Below are positions 1 to 9,642 of a stretch of 64,000 nucleotides of DNA, one piece after another. This stretch comes from Venturia oleaginea (Eukaryota; Ascomycota; Dothideomycetes; Venturiales; Venturiaceae): NCBI GenBank assembly GCA_013176395.1, contig JABMLP010000022.1, positions 620,001-684,000 of the forward strand, in the 5' to 3' direction. Every line of letters begins with the position of its first letter. The stretch's first letter is position 1. The translations under genes and the position numbers were made by a program. Below the pieces are notes generated by a model. It was not told where the DNA came from, ran no database searches, and saw only the letters and a program-made list of their open reading frames with translations.

Positions 1-349
1 CCAACATCACACCCGTCCCTGACACCTTTGTATTATTGCTGAAAGCGAACCCATCATTCGTCGTCGCATCGATACTTGTAGCTGGTGGTGGTGTGCCACC
101 CAGGACATTCAATGCTCCAAAATCTGTCTGAGTATCTTCTTTCGAGGCTGGACCTCGGTCCCTGGACTTGGGCGGAGAAGATACATTGAGACTGCGAGTA
201 CTGTGGAGGCACCGTCGGCATATGTAGTGTTTCGAGCGCGGTGACTGTGGTAGATTCGTGGAGGTCGGTCGTAGCTTGCGCTGGGAAAGTTGCAGGTTTC
301 GAGCAAACAAGCTGCGTAGGGGTTGCATAGCGCTCGCGATGTTGCTCAT
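1..349 (-). CDS. Mitochondrial complex I assembly factor, NDUFAF3/DUF498 (Mth938-like) family, 3' end outside window
   Basis: The reading frame is open from an ATG at 349 to the left edge (116 codons visible). The first 60 residues are basic and rich in Ser/Arg with no acidic stretch, which fits a mitochondrial presequence. The visible mature part starts with a DFGALNVLGGTPPPATSID-like block followed by a DDGF-like 'NDGFAFSNN' and 'KVSGTGVML', the start of the fold found in NDUFAF3 homologues, which help assemble respiratory complex I in the mitochondrial matrix. The catalogue assignment rests on recalled family resemblance, because the conserved glycine-rich core lies beyond the edge. No intron is seen in the visible part. 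A Fot1-like transposon begins 26 bp upstream of the ATG, so the native promoter has been displaced by 1.85 kb. Confidence 0.7.
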   Translation of the reverse strand, partial: MSNIASAMQPLRSLFARNLQLSQRKLRPTSTNLPQSPRSKHYICRRCLHSTRSLNVSSPPKSRDRGPASKEDTQTDFGALNVLGGTPPPATSIDATTNDGFAFSNNTKVSGTGVML

Positions 350-375
350 GTTTTGATTCGATTCTTCTGGGTATA

Positions 376-417
376 ACGTATTCCACCATCGAGTGGGTCA
401 ACCCATCGAGCGGGTCA
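376..417 (+). repeat. Left terminal inverted repeat of Fot-like element 1
   Basis: It begins ACGTATTCCACCATCGAG and contains two GAGYGGGTCA blocks with a 17-bp period. Its partner is at 2184-2225, with 40 of 42 positions matching. Confidence 0.95.
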
Positions 418-455
418 GTTTATGCCAAGACCAGCTGCTCCCTTATCAACACAAT

Positions 456-2093
456 ATGTCTCAACAACAAAACGCGCAATCATCTAACAGAGAAGGCAGA
501 ATCCAGCTTGCCCTTTCTGCCTACAATACCCACCAATTCCGAAGCCTCCGGCGCGCTGCTGAGGCGTTTGATATACCTCCTTCAACATTAACTAGGCGAT
601 ATAACGGAATTACGTATCGCCTAGATACTCGCAACGCCCGACACAAGCTCACTACGACTGAAGAGCAGACAATTTTCCAATACATCCTCGACCTCGTTTC
701 GCGAGGATTCGCGCCCCGGCTGTGTGAGGTAGCAGATATGGCGGATAAACTACTGGGTGTACGCGGTGGAGAGCCAGTAGGGAAAAACTGGGCTGAGAGG
801 TTCATAACGCGCTCAGATGAGCTCAAGATGGCCTTCAATCGAGCTAAGGATAGGCAGAGGATACTACAGGAAGATCCAGAGATTATTGGCGCGTGGTTCA
901 AGCTCGTTACAGACACCAAGGCAAAGTACGGTATCCACGACGAGGATACGCACAACTTTGACGAGATTGGCTTCCAGATGGGCGTTATTGGGTCAATGAA
1001 GGTCGTCACAGCTTCTGAAAGACGTACACGGCCTAATTTAATCCAGCCAGGCGATCGCGAGTGGGTTACAGTTATCCAGAGCATCTGCGCCGCCGAGTAT
1101 GCGACCCCGCCATTCATTATCTACAAAGGACGCGTTCATATCTCTGCGTGGTATGAGGAGGCAGATATACCACGGAATTGGAAGCTCTCGGTCTCTGAGA
1201 ACGGCTGGACAAATAATGCGCTTGGTCTTGAGTGGTTGAAGCACTTTAACGCGTATACAAAGGCGCGGCAGGTGGGGGTATACAGGCTGCTTATTTTGGA
1301 CGGCCATGAGAGCCATCTCAGCCAGGATTTCAAGGACTACTGCCTCGAAAACAAGATTATAACCCTCTGCATGCCATCGCACTCGTCGCATATACTCCAG
1401 CCCCTTGACGTGGTCTGCTTCTCGCCGTTGAAGCGCAAGTACTCCCAACGCGTCCGGGACTTGGCACGCCGACGCGTGTACCATATCAACAAGGAAGGCT
1501 TTCTCCCTGCCTTTAAAGACGCGTTTTTCGACGTGTTTATGAAAGAGAACTGTCAAAAGGCTTTTGAGGCAGTAGGGCTAGTCCCTATCGACGCGCAGGT
1601 GGTGTTGGATCGCCTTGAAGTACGGCTACGAACCCCGCCAGAAACCCATCTCCCAGAAACGCCGTGGCAGTCCAAGACTCCAAGTAATACTTATGAATTT
1701 GGATCCCAATCCAAGCTCGTAAGCGAGTCTTTTACTCGGTCACCAGTTACTGCGCAGGCAGGCTTTTCCCAGCTTGTTAAGGGCGCTGAATTGATGCTAC
1801 ACCAAAACGCTCTGCTTGTTGCGCGTAACCGCGAGCTTGAAGAGCAATTAGCAGTAACAACGAACCGAAAATGGCGCAAAAGGAAGTGGATCCAGCAAGG
1901 TGGTACTATTGAGTATGGGACTGCAGCAGCGCAGGTAGCTGCAGAGGCGTCTATAGCGCCTCAGGGATCAAAGAAGGCTCGTGGTAGTGGTGGTCAAGAA
2001 ACAGCCCGACCAATTCAACGGCGCTGTAGGAACTGCGGCGCAGCTGGGCATAATGCGCGAACTTGTAAAAAAGATATTCAAGATATCTTCTGA
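456..2093 (+). CDS. Transposase of Fot1/pogo type with C-terminal zinc knuckle
   Basis: The protein has 545 residues from the ATG at 456. The frame is open further upstream into the TIR, but no ATG lies there, so 456 is taken as the start. Domains in order are a psq-like helix-turn-helix (about 12-55), a CENP-B-type HTH (about 65-130) and a DDE_1 endonuclease core. Catalytic aspartates are visible as NFDEIGF (D169), LILDGHESH (D282) and QPLDV (D318). A CX2CX4HX4C zinc knuckle closes the protein (C524, C527, H532, C537). The enzyme would cut and paste the surrounding element at TA sites. No frameshift or stop interrupts it. Confidence 0.95.
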   Translation: MSQQQNAQSSNREGRIQLALSAYNTHQFRSLRRAAEAFDIPPSTLTRRYNGITYRLDTRNARHKLTTTEEQTIFQYILDLVSRGFAPRLCEVADMADKLLGVRGGEPVGKNWAERFITRSDELKMAFNRAKDRQRILQEDPEIIGAWFKLVTDTKAKYGIHDEDTHNFDEIGFQMGVIGSMKVVTASERRTRPNLIQPGDREWVTVIQSICAAEYATPPFIIYKGRVHISAWYEEADIPRNWKLSVSENGWTNNALGLEWLKHFNAYTKARQVGVYRLLILDGHESHLSQDFKDYCLENKIITLCMPSHSSHILQPLDVVCFSPLKRKYSQRVRDLARRRVYHINKEGFLPAFKDAFFDVFMKENCQKAFEAVGLVPIDAQVVLDRLEVRLRTPPETHLPETPWQSKTPSNTYEFGSQSKLVSESFTRSPVTAQAGFSQLVKGAELMLHQNALLVARNRELEEQLAVTTNRKWRKRKWIQQGGTIEYGTAAAQVAAEASIAPQGSKKARGSGGQETARPIQRRCRNCGAAGHNARTCKKDIQDIF

Positions 2094-2183
2094 ATCAGAT
2101 AGCAGCACGACGGACTTAGAATCTATTGTTGATAGCGATTAAATTGAAGAGTCGTAACATAAGTTGGTCGTGCCAAGCCTTTT

Positions 2184-2225
2184 TGACCCGCTTGATGGGT
2201 TGACCCGCTCGATGGTGGAATACGT
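2184..2225 (-). repeat. Right terminal inverted repeat of Fot-like element 1
   Basis: This is the inverted copy of 376-417 with two mismatches, followed by the TA target duplication at 2226-2227. Confidence 0.95.
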
Positions 2226-2390
2226 TAAATGTTGAGTTGATAATTGATTTGTGATCATTTCTGAGAGTCTTTCGACCTCTAATCGATGATGATATATTTC
2301 CTCTTTCGGAGCTAGCCCCAAGCTTGTGAAATCCATCTCAAGTCGCGTTGAAAACAAACAACTTTCAACACCTACCTGACAACAACAAAC

Positions 2391-2636
2391 ATGTCCCACA
2401 CACTTCAGAAAAAGGGCCCATTGAGACCCATCGGCACCCAAAAGACATCGAACTCGTATACTCAGCCGGCGTTGCGCCAGGTCCAAGTCAGCTCCCGCAC
2501 GACCCTAGAACAGAAGCACACCAACGCCGCCATCACATTCAATTCTAGCTACACACCATCTCCGTTCTTGGACAAGAGTATTATGGATCGCAAGATTAAA
2601 GCCGCCGCTACCAGCAAATCTCAAGGATCAAGATGA
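2391..2636 (+). CDS. Small basic hypothetical protein, 81 residues
   Basis: An ATG in a typical fungal context (AACATGTCC) follows an A/C-rich leader resembling a 5' UTR and opens an 81-codon frame. The product is Thr/Ser/Lys-rich with no signal peptide or membrane segment. I do not recognise it. Before the Fot1-like insertion this gene and the NDUFAF3-like gene at the left edge would have been divergent neighbours sharing a short promoter. Further exons downstream are possible but I found no convincing splice pair. Confidence 0.35.
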   Translation: MSHTLQKKGPLRPIGTQKTSNSYTQPALRQVQVSSRTTLEQKHTNAAITFNSSYTPSPFLDKSIMDRKIKAAATSKSQGSR

Positions 2637-2917
2637 TGGAGATGTCGTCGTCCGTGGTCCGGAAAGCATCTGGGCTTAACTGCTTACAAAGTCCTATATC
2701 AATTCACCGTTTCACGTGGGACGAAGTTCATGGGAAAAGAAATTTCATTTCATAACGTCTAACTCAGTCGTAAGTACCCTCCACAACATCACGTCCAGCG
2801 CTTTCTATGTTGGAAATGATAAGAAATAATAAACACTAGCTGAGGAGCTCTATAAGCTAAACCATTACCGTCCATTCATCATCCGAACCGAAATAGAAGA
2901 AAAGAATAGGAAAGAGA

Positions 2918-4351
2918 TTAAGAAAATATCCGCAACACAGCAGCAACAATAGGCCCTACAGTCAACCACCATTCGAGTGTCGTTGAGGGTGCCCCTCCGG
3001 TGAATGGTACTAAGGTGGATTTTGCCGTGGTGGTTGTAAGCCCAGCTTGGGTGAATCCAGCGGGTGTCGATGTTGTCGTGTATTCTGTGATGACAGCTGA
3101 TGGTGGTGCGCCCCAAGGTGAGGTCACGTTGGGATACAGAGTTGATCGAATCGTCATCGTCGAGATCTGTGTTACTGGAGCACCAGGAGGTCTGGATCAT
3201 TGTCAGCAAATGTTGTAGACCCTTGCAACGCCATCGACTTACCCAGGAGGGCCAGGAGGGCCAGGAGGACTGCATACTTATTAGTATACGCCGTCTGATA
3301 TCAACGAACACTTTCAACTCACCCAGGTGGTCCTGTTGGTCCTGGCGGGGCAGGGGAGCCAGGAGGGCCAGGTGGACTGCGAATTATCTCAGCAAACGGA
3401 TACTTGATGTAATCAAGCAATCTTCACTTACCCAGGAGGTCCAGGAGCTGGTGCCGGGGCTGGTGCCGGAGCTGGCGGCGGCGGGCCGGAGCCACATTTG
3501 GCAGCCTCTTGTGCCAGGGACAAGACATCGCCTGGGATTGCCATGCCATATCCAGTGCATTGACTTTGCACCAGCGGTAGCATGTTGCCAGCAAAAGCAA
3601 GTGCCCCTTTGTCCGCAATACACTTCCCACAGAGATCGCCCACGACCTTCAACAAGAAGCCTGGTTTTATCGCTGAGGCACAAAGCTCTGCGATAGTGTT
3701 AACACTACTTTATGGCCGTGTACCGATGAGGATATTCGCTAAGCTTACGTCTGAAGTCTGACATGCCAGTGATACCCATGTCTTTCCATGTCTGCATGAA
3801 GCAAGATGGCAGTTGAGGTCCGCTCAAAGGCGATGTTGGAGGCGGAACTGGCGCGCCGCCAGGTGGAGCAGTAGGAGGCGCCCAACCAGGTGAACCGCCT
3901 ATAAAATTCAGTAAATGATCACACATCAAAAGAGCCTTCTGCTGCATGTGCAATTGTTCGACGATTTCCTCGAGGTATGCCTTGTAGTTGTCGTGCCTGT
4001 TTTCAAAGCTGGTTTCGCTGCACGTGGGCTCATATTCTTTCGCTCTCTATCCTGGCGGAGAGGTCGCAATTACAGTCTTTTTGCCAGCAAAATAATGGAA
4101 GATTTGGTCTTACCAGGAGGCCCCCATCCTGCACCACCAAAAGGTCCTCCCCAGCCTCCTCCTCCATGACCGCCCCACGGCATACCTCCAGGCTTCCCTC
4201 CTCCACCATAACCGTATCCACCTCCTCCCCAACCGCCTCCACCGAATCCCCCTGGTCCATAGGCACCGACTTCCTTTGTCCCAGCTGCTGCTTCAGCTGC
4301 TGCAATTAGTGGGGCGCAAAGGCCAACGACTGCGAGATATCGTGAGAGCAT
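2918..4351 (-). CDS. Collagen-like, Gly-rich secreted protein with probable GPI anchor (six exons)
   Basis: The model joins 4351-4114, 4042-3749, 3687-3432, 3376-3323, 3269-3243 and 3191-2918 (1143 nt, 380 residues). It reads: an N-terminal signal peptide (about 1-20); a Gly/Trp/Tyr-rich segment (about 30-79); a region with eight cysteines spread over about residues 85-255, including a DLCGKC pair; then Pro/Ala repeats and a collagen-like tract of G-P-P triplets; a Thr/Ser-rich stalk; and a hydrophobic C-terminus (WWLTVGPIVAAVLRIF) typical of a GPI signal. Introns 3-5 (51-55 nt) all split a Gly codon after GG, and exons 4 and 5 are 54 and 27 nt, so each adds whole Gly-X-Y triplets. The likely site is the cell wall or surface. 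The function is unknown, and I do not recognise a named family for the Cys region. Confidence 0.75.
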
Positions 4352-7256
4352 AGTGAACGTTATGATGAAGGGGTTAGGGATATTTGGGAAAAGAGCGATG
4401 GCATATGTGAGGCAGTCCTAGACATGGTCGACCTGACGAGCAGGCAAAGAGATATTATAATCAACCTCTCTATCCCACGTTCTGGCTTTATTCACGTTCA
4501 TGCGCCTAGCGTGCCTGAGTTCTAGTATTCTGGGTTACCATAGACCATACAGTGAGCCGCACGGGAAGAGCCGATTGGCGAAGATGCGTCATATCTGGCT
4601 TGCGAAGAGAGTCGAGGTGCACATAGATTGAGTACAGGGCTGTCTCCTACACCAACACCAACACGCTGGCACACCTCCGAACGTGAAAATCAATCAGTCT
4701 CTGACAGGACGCAATGCCGCAGGTTGTGCGGCCTGTGCCTTCTAGAAGACGCGGGAGTCTGGTTCGAGGTCGTGGTTTGAAACGAGGCCATAGCGCAGTT
4801 TGGATTATGCGTGGAAGGGTCGGTCGATGGGGAAGCCTCTTCTACATGAAATCTGGAAACGGTCAGGAAAATATGGCCAAGATCTTTATGGTGTATGTCG
4901 TCTGTCTCCTTAAATTCAGCCACAAGCAATGCGCTCGTACTTTGAAGGGGAAGGGGGGATGCTTGATCGGTCAAGTGCTTGGATTAAATATTGGGCGAAA
5001 GCTTGGTCAGACCGGAACTGTAAATGGATTTTTCTGTGCATGCTATGGTTTGTAAGGCCTTCCATTGGGTTGAAGAGGCTGTTAGTGGTTGTCGCTCTAT
5101 ACTGTGCCCGATGCGGAAAATTGTGAAGACATTGCCGCTTCGGGATTAGCGACTCCACAAGGCTCACTGACGACTGTCAGTATTCCGTCCATCGCAATGA
5201 CTCTACAATCTATCTGAAACTTCCCCCTCCCAAAATTCCAGAGAAGTTAAAGACGATGAATCGAAAGGGAAGAAGTGTGTTCAAACACCCAATGTGACAA
5301 AGGACCGACTCCTGTCAGCTGCGCACAACGCAAGATTACTACATCCTCGCGTCTCCACACGGAAATCAAATACCGTGCTCTTCCCAAACCTTCGATTTTC
5401 AATCCCAGGAGTCATATCCTTGTCTTCTGTTGGCGATACGTACGGAGGTAGCAAGGGTCCGCTACAAATAAGCCCCCCTATAAATCGCGCACGATGAATA
5501 AACCTCGAGAACCGCAGCTTTTCAGTCTTCAAACTTTGTGGAAGGTATGGGAGATTTAATATCATCTTCTTGTATTCTTTACATTCTTTGTGTCCAACTA
5601 TCCAGGATGGGGTGGACGGGTTACGAGCGATTGAAGACCTCGTATTGCATGTCTAAGCAGCGGGAGATGGTGAAGAAGAGTGTTGGATGGCTTCATGAGA
5701 ATAACGATGGACTGCACTTGTTTGATGAGTGCGCTGATGGTTTTGACTGACTTGATGCGCTGATGGGGGTTTCTCCAAGACGAAAAGCCATGCCTTACCC
5801 GTCGGCTGTTCACAAGGAAGATGGAGGGTGGGATGGATATCCTGATATTTGTGGAATTGGTGAGACGAGTTTCGTTGGTATCCTGCGACAGTATTTTTCT
5901 GATAACTGCCAATAGGTGTCAGAATTGGATACTATACTCAGGCAGCATCCATATGGGTAGCTAATTTCTTCGCGCCAAACGAGGCAGCATACATTCATAT
6001 GATGACGCTCTTGGTTTGGTAGCTATTATTATTGGCGTCCGTTCGTTTGCTAGATGTGAGGATTCTCACGTTGTGAAGCCGTATATTCCGATGACTGTTG
6101 CATACACTGTACGTCTTTCTATCAATTCCTAGCTTTTGTTGCAGCATCGAGACATCGCGATCTCCTCTCGATTCATGAATAGTCTTCAGCTCGGATAGTT
6201 GAGTGTAACTACTTCATTCTGGCTGATTTCTTTTTTGGCACACTCCAATCGCCTAATTGCGGCCACTGGCTTCTATTGTATTTGGGAAAATTGACGAGGA
6301 TATCCACTCCTGGAACTCGAAGCCCTCAGCTGCACCGAAAGGCATGCTCATCTACTTTTCATATACCAGCCAGATACAAGTCTTCAAATAGATCTCGATA
6401 CCCGCTCGATTTATCACTGGTATTACGCTGATACAGCTCACGTCTGATGTCATTCTGGCTACTCTACAGCAGGTCCAGCGAAATACGATGGATCGAGCTA
6501 TAGATCCGGCCAAATTATTGGATTTGGCTTCGCCCTGGCTGGAGGAGATGGAACACTCTCACAGACTGCCACGGATCTTTCTACCGGAAGACAAGACCGA
6601 GATGTCTGATGTTGCCCGCCAGCCAGGCTGAGGAAGATTGTCCATCAGGCTCTCAGATGCAGATCTGTCATATACGAGACCGCATCGCTGATATCATACC
6701 AGCTCGTTTCTGAGCAATGAAGTACAGACCAAGACCTAACCAAGGGTAGCATATGAGGCCACCCATTTGGAAACCGTGGAGAAGATTAAATCTGAGATTG
6801 ATTCACCGCGGTCCTAGCTAGACTGAACGCAAGAAACCCCCGAAATCGTGGTCATCACACGTAGCATCGTTCTGTACAAATGAAAGGCATCACAGTCCCA
6901 GATCTCCTCGCCTTGTAGTTAATCATACACAACAGATCTCCCAAAGGATCTCAGCTGCTCATCTACTAATGACACCACTAACAATCCCTTGTCGCCGATA
7001 ATGCTAGCAGAAGAGACTGTGCCATATTCAACAACAGGTATCTTACAAGCAAAGTAAGTTTGAGACCAGCATGTCTTCCCTGCTTACAGAAAAATCTCCC
7101 ATATAATTACCATGGTGCGGGAAAAGGGGCGTCTTGTGGTATTAAACAAAATCGGAACTTGCATTCTTCGGCGCTATCGCAGGGATACATTGAAAGGACA
7201 GTAAGCACGGCTGTGTCAACCAAAATCCCCTTTTTTTTTTTTTTTAAATCTTTTCA
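4352..7256. other. Gene-poor intergenic stretch
   Basis: This lies between the divergent starts and ends of the collagen-like gene and the peptide transporter. Short frames occur on both strands but none shows a recognisable domain, signal peptide or consistent splice structure. A run of 15 T at 7231-7245 lies just beyond the transporter stop codon on its 3' side. I see no inverted-repeat termini or RNA gene here. Confidence 0.5.
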
Positions 7257-9642
7257 TTACCCCATCCTCCCCTTATCCGAACGCGAAGCCGTCTTCTCAT
7301 CCCCAACAGACCGACTAACACTACCCCCCCGTAAACCCTGACCCCCGCCCTCAACCTCAACCTCCCTCTCACTCTCACTATCAACCGCAAGAGCCTCATC
7401 CGTCATAAACTCATCATCATTCAACCGCCTATACTTAACAAAAAACATGACGCTAATAACAAAAAGACAAATAGCCGGAGACGCCCACACCCAAACCAAC
7501 TGCGGATCCTTAATAGCGGGAATAACAATCTGCGCAACGGCGCTACTAAGCGCATTCTGAAAGAGGAAAATGGACATGACGACGGCTTTCATGTTCTTCG
7601 GGGAGCGGGCGTAGGCGATTTCGTAGGCGGTGACTTGGCAGAAACATTCGGAGATGGCGCCGAGCATTATCATTGGGAGTTGGATCCAGACGGAGAGGGG
7701 CGAGACTTCTTTGCATGTGTCTGATGTTGCGTTCCAGCCGCACGGGCTGGTTTTGTAGACGTAGAGTTGTGTGATGGCGCCGCAGATGCTTGAGATCCAG
7801 GCTAGGGTGAAGCCGAAGGTGATTCGGGTGATGCGGCCGGGCATGATTTTGAAATGCTGTAGGGCTGGGTAGATAATGTATGATAATATCGGGATGAAAA
7901 TGATGATGGTGAGAGAATTGAAGTTGCCGATCAGGTCGTTGGGTACGCCTTTAGTCGTCATTGCACCAGCTTGAGAGTTGGCAACGACTCCAATACCTCC
8001 CTAGTTATGATGAGCACATTATGTGTAGTACCGGCATCTAGCAAGCTTACATTGTTCAAGTACCAAACCGGAAACCAGAAAAATAGGCCACAGGCCTTCA
8101 CGGTTCGATGTACGTCGTGTACCAGACCGTCACTCCAAGTGATAGGTTTGCCTTTCCAGTTGGTGATGCCTTCAGCCGCAAGCACGGATGGTTTTGCACT
8201 GTTCCAAAAATCCTTGCTCCAGAACTTGCCTTTTGTTCTCGAAAATGAGACCGCCATGATCTTGAACAAAGCGTCGAGTGCAGAAGAACTTGGTCTCTGA
8301 CGATATGTCTTCTTGTAGGTGACCAAAAGGAGGAGCGGGAGGAGAAAATATATGATGCCGGGAAGCAAGAAAGCGAACCAGAAGCCTATCCTTCTTTCTG
8401 CATATACAGTGGCCACGGGAAAGAAGGCTCCAATATTGACGAAGCAGTAGAATATCAAACTGATCCTGTTAATTGTCATTTCGGGATCGATGATAACCTT
8501 TTCTCCGTTCTTTTTTGTTTTGACATATGGCCTTTGGTGCCTGTACTGGTCGAGCACGGTCGGAAGAATGTTGGGCTTGAAGATACCTACGAGTGTCAGG
8601 ACACATTTGCATGTTGAATAGAATTTTTCTTACCAGCGCCGATTGCAAGGACAAAGATACTAATGAGGAAAGGTGAAAGACCTTGATGCTTGCGAAGTAC
8701 CGAGGGTAAAGCTCCAAAAATTTGAATCACATGTGCAATGCCACATATCAGTACACCATAAAGAATGGCACGATATCGACCGATCTTGACCTCTGCGATC
8801 CATGCTCCAAAGATGGGAAATCTAAAAGGATGTCAGGGCTGTTCCAAAGCAAAACGAAAAGATTTGGCAGAAAATCTGCAAAGAAGATATTGCTCTGGGT
8901 TGGAGGCAGCATTCAACAGCCCGTCAACATGGGGTGGAGCCTGAGTCCAAGCATCGCTGAACCGGCCAAAGCTGTGGCATTACTTGGATGTGTTGCACCT
9001 GAGGCGAGATTCTTGCATATAGAAACAACTTACGTGTACGCTAGAAACTTGAAGAGCAGAACCATTGCGCTCGCGAATTGTTTTCCTTGTCCCAGGGCTC
9101 CCGGCTTGTCCTCAACATGTTTTGGATCTTTCCAAGCAATAGCGCCCGAGTCGCTCCCAGCACCGTACTTTTCTGACTTTACTTAGCGCATGAAGCGTAG
9201 GACAGAGAGCAATTGATCATACCGCTGGGAAGTGGATAAGTGAGGAAGTTGGCGAAGACTGTCTGCGCGCCATAGTACGAGGCACGCTCTGCGAATTCTA
9301 CAAAGCATAGGCAGTATGCCACCCATGGAATAGAGCCTGCGACCTTTTTTAATGTCTTCTCTTCTTCTGCTGTTGGTGCTGGAAACAGACTGAGATCCAC
9401 GTCCCAGCTGCGGTCTCTATGCTGGTGCTCGCTGGCATCTTCGCTGCTGGGAAGGTCGTGGGTCTCTGAATGAAGCATCTTTTCCGATACAATCATGGAA
9501 TGGCGAGATTCAGCTTTGACTGTAGCTTCTGGAGGTTGAGAAGCAATGACTTCGCTGATAAGCCCAGCTCCTTGAGATGCTATAATATGGTTAGCACGTC
9601 ATGATATTGGAATTGGAACAACGGGATGGGCTACGTACCCAT
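7257..9642 (-). CDS. PTR2: Proton-coupled oligopeptide transporter, PTR2/POT family
   Basis: The model joins 9642-9639, 9579-9223, 9172-9034, 8821-8634, 8586-8051 and 8000-7257 (1968 nt, 655 residues). Family landmarks are FAERASYYGA in the first membrane segment, PGALGQGKQ then FPIFGAWIAEVKIGRY (the POT signature region), GIFKPNILP, and late helices around GAISECFCQVTAYE. It would import di- and tripeptides with protons across the plasma membrane. The N-terminal 70 and C-terminal 50 residues are hydrophilic, as is usual for fungal members. The first coding exon is only four bases (ATG plus G) before a GTACGT donor; the next exon continues in frame. The 212-nt intron at 8822-9033 is the longest, yet the protein is continuous across it. 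Confidence 0.93.

Larger units (their letters stand above)
376..2225 (+). mobile_element. Fot1/pogo-like (Tc1-mariner superfamily) DNA transposon, structurally complete
   Basis: The element is 1850 bp long, bounded by 42-bp terminal inverted repeats (376-417 and 2184-2225) that differ at two positions, and flanked by TA on each side (374-375 and 2226-2227), the target duplication expected for this superfamily. Each repeat contains two copies of a CCATCGAG-type motif 17 bp apart. It encodes one uninterrupted transposase with all three catalytic aspartates. Size, TIR length, TA target and protein type match Fot1-class elements of filamentous fungi. The near-perfect ends and open frame suggest recent insertion and possible activity; this is inference. 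Confidence 0.95.
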
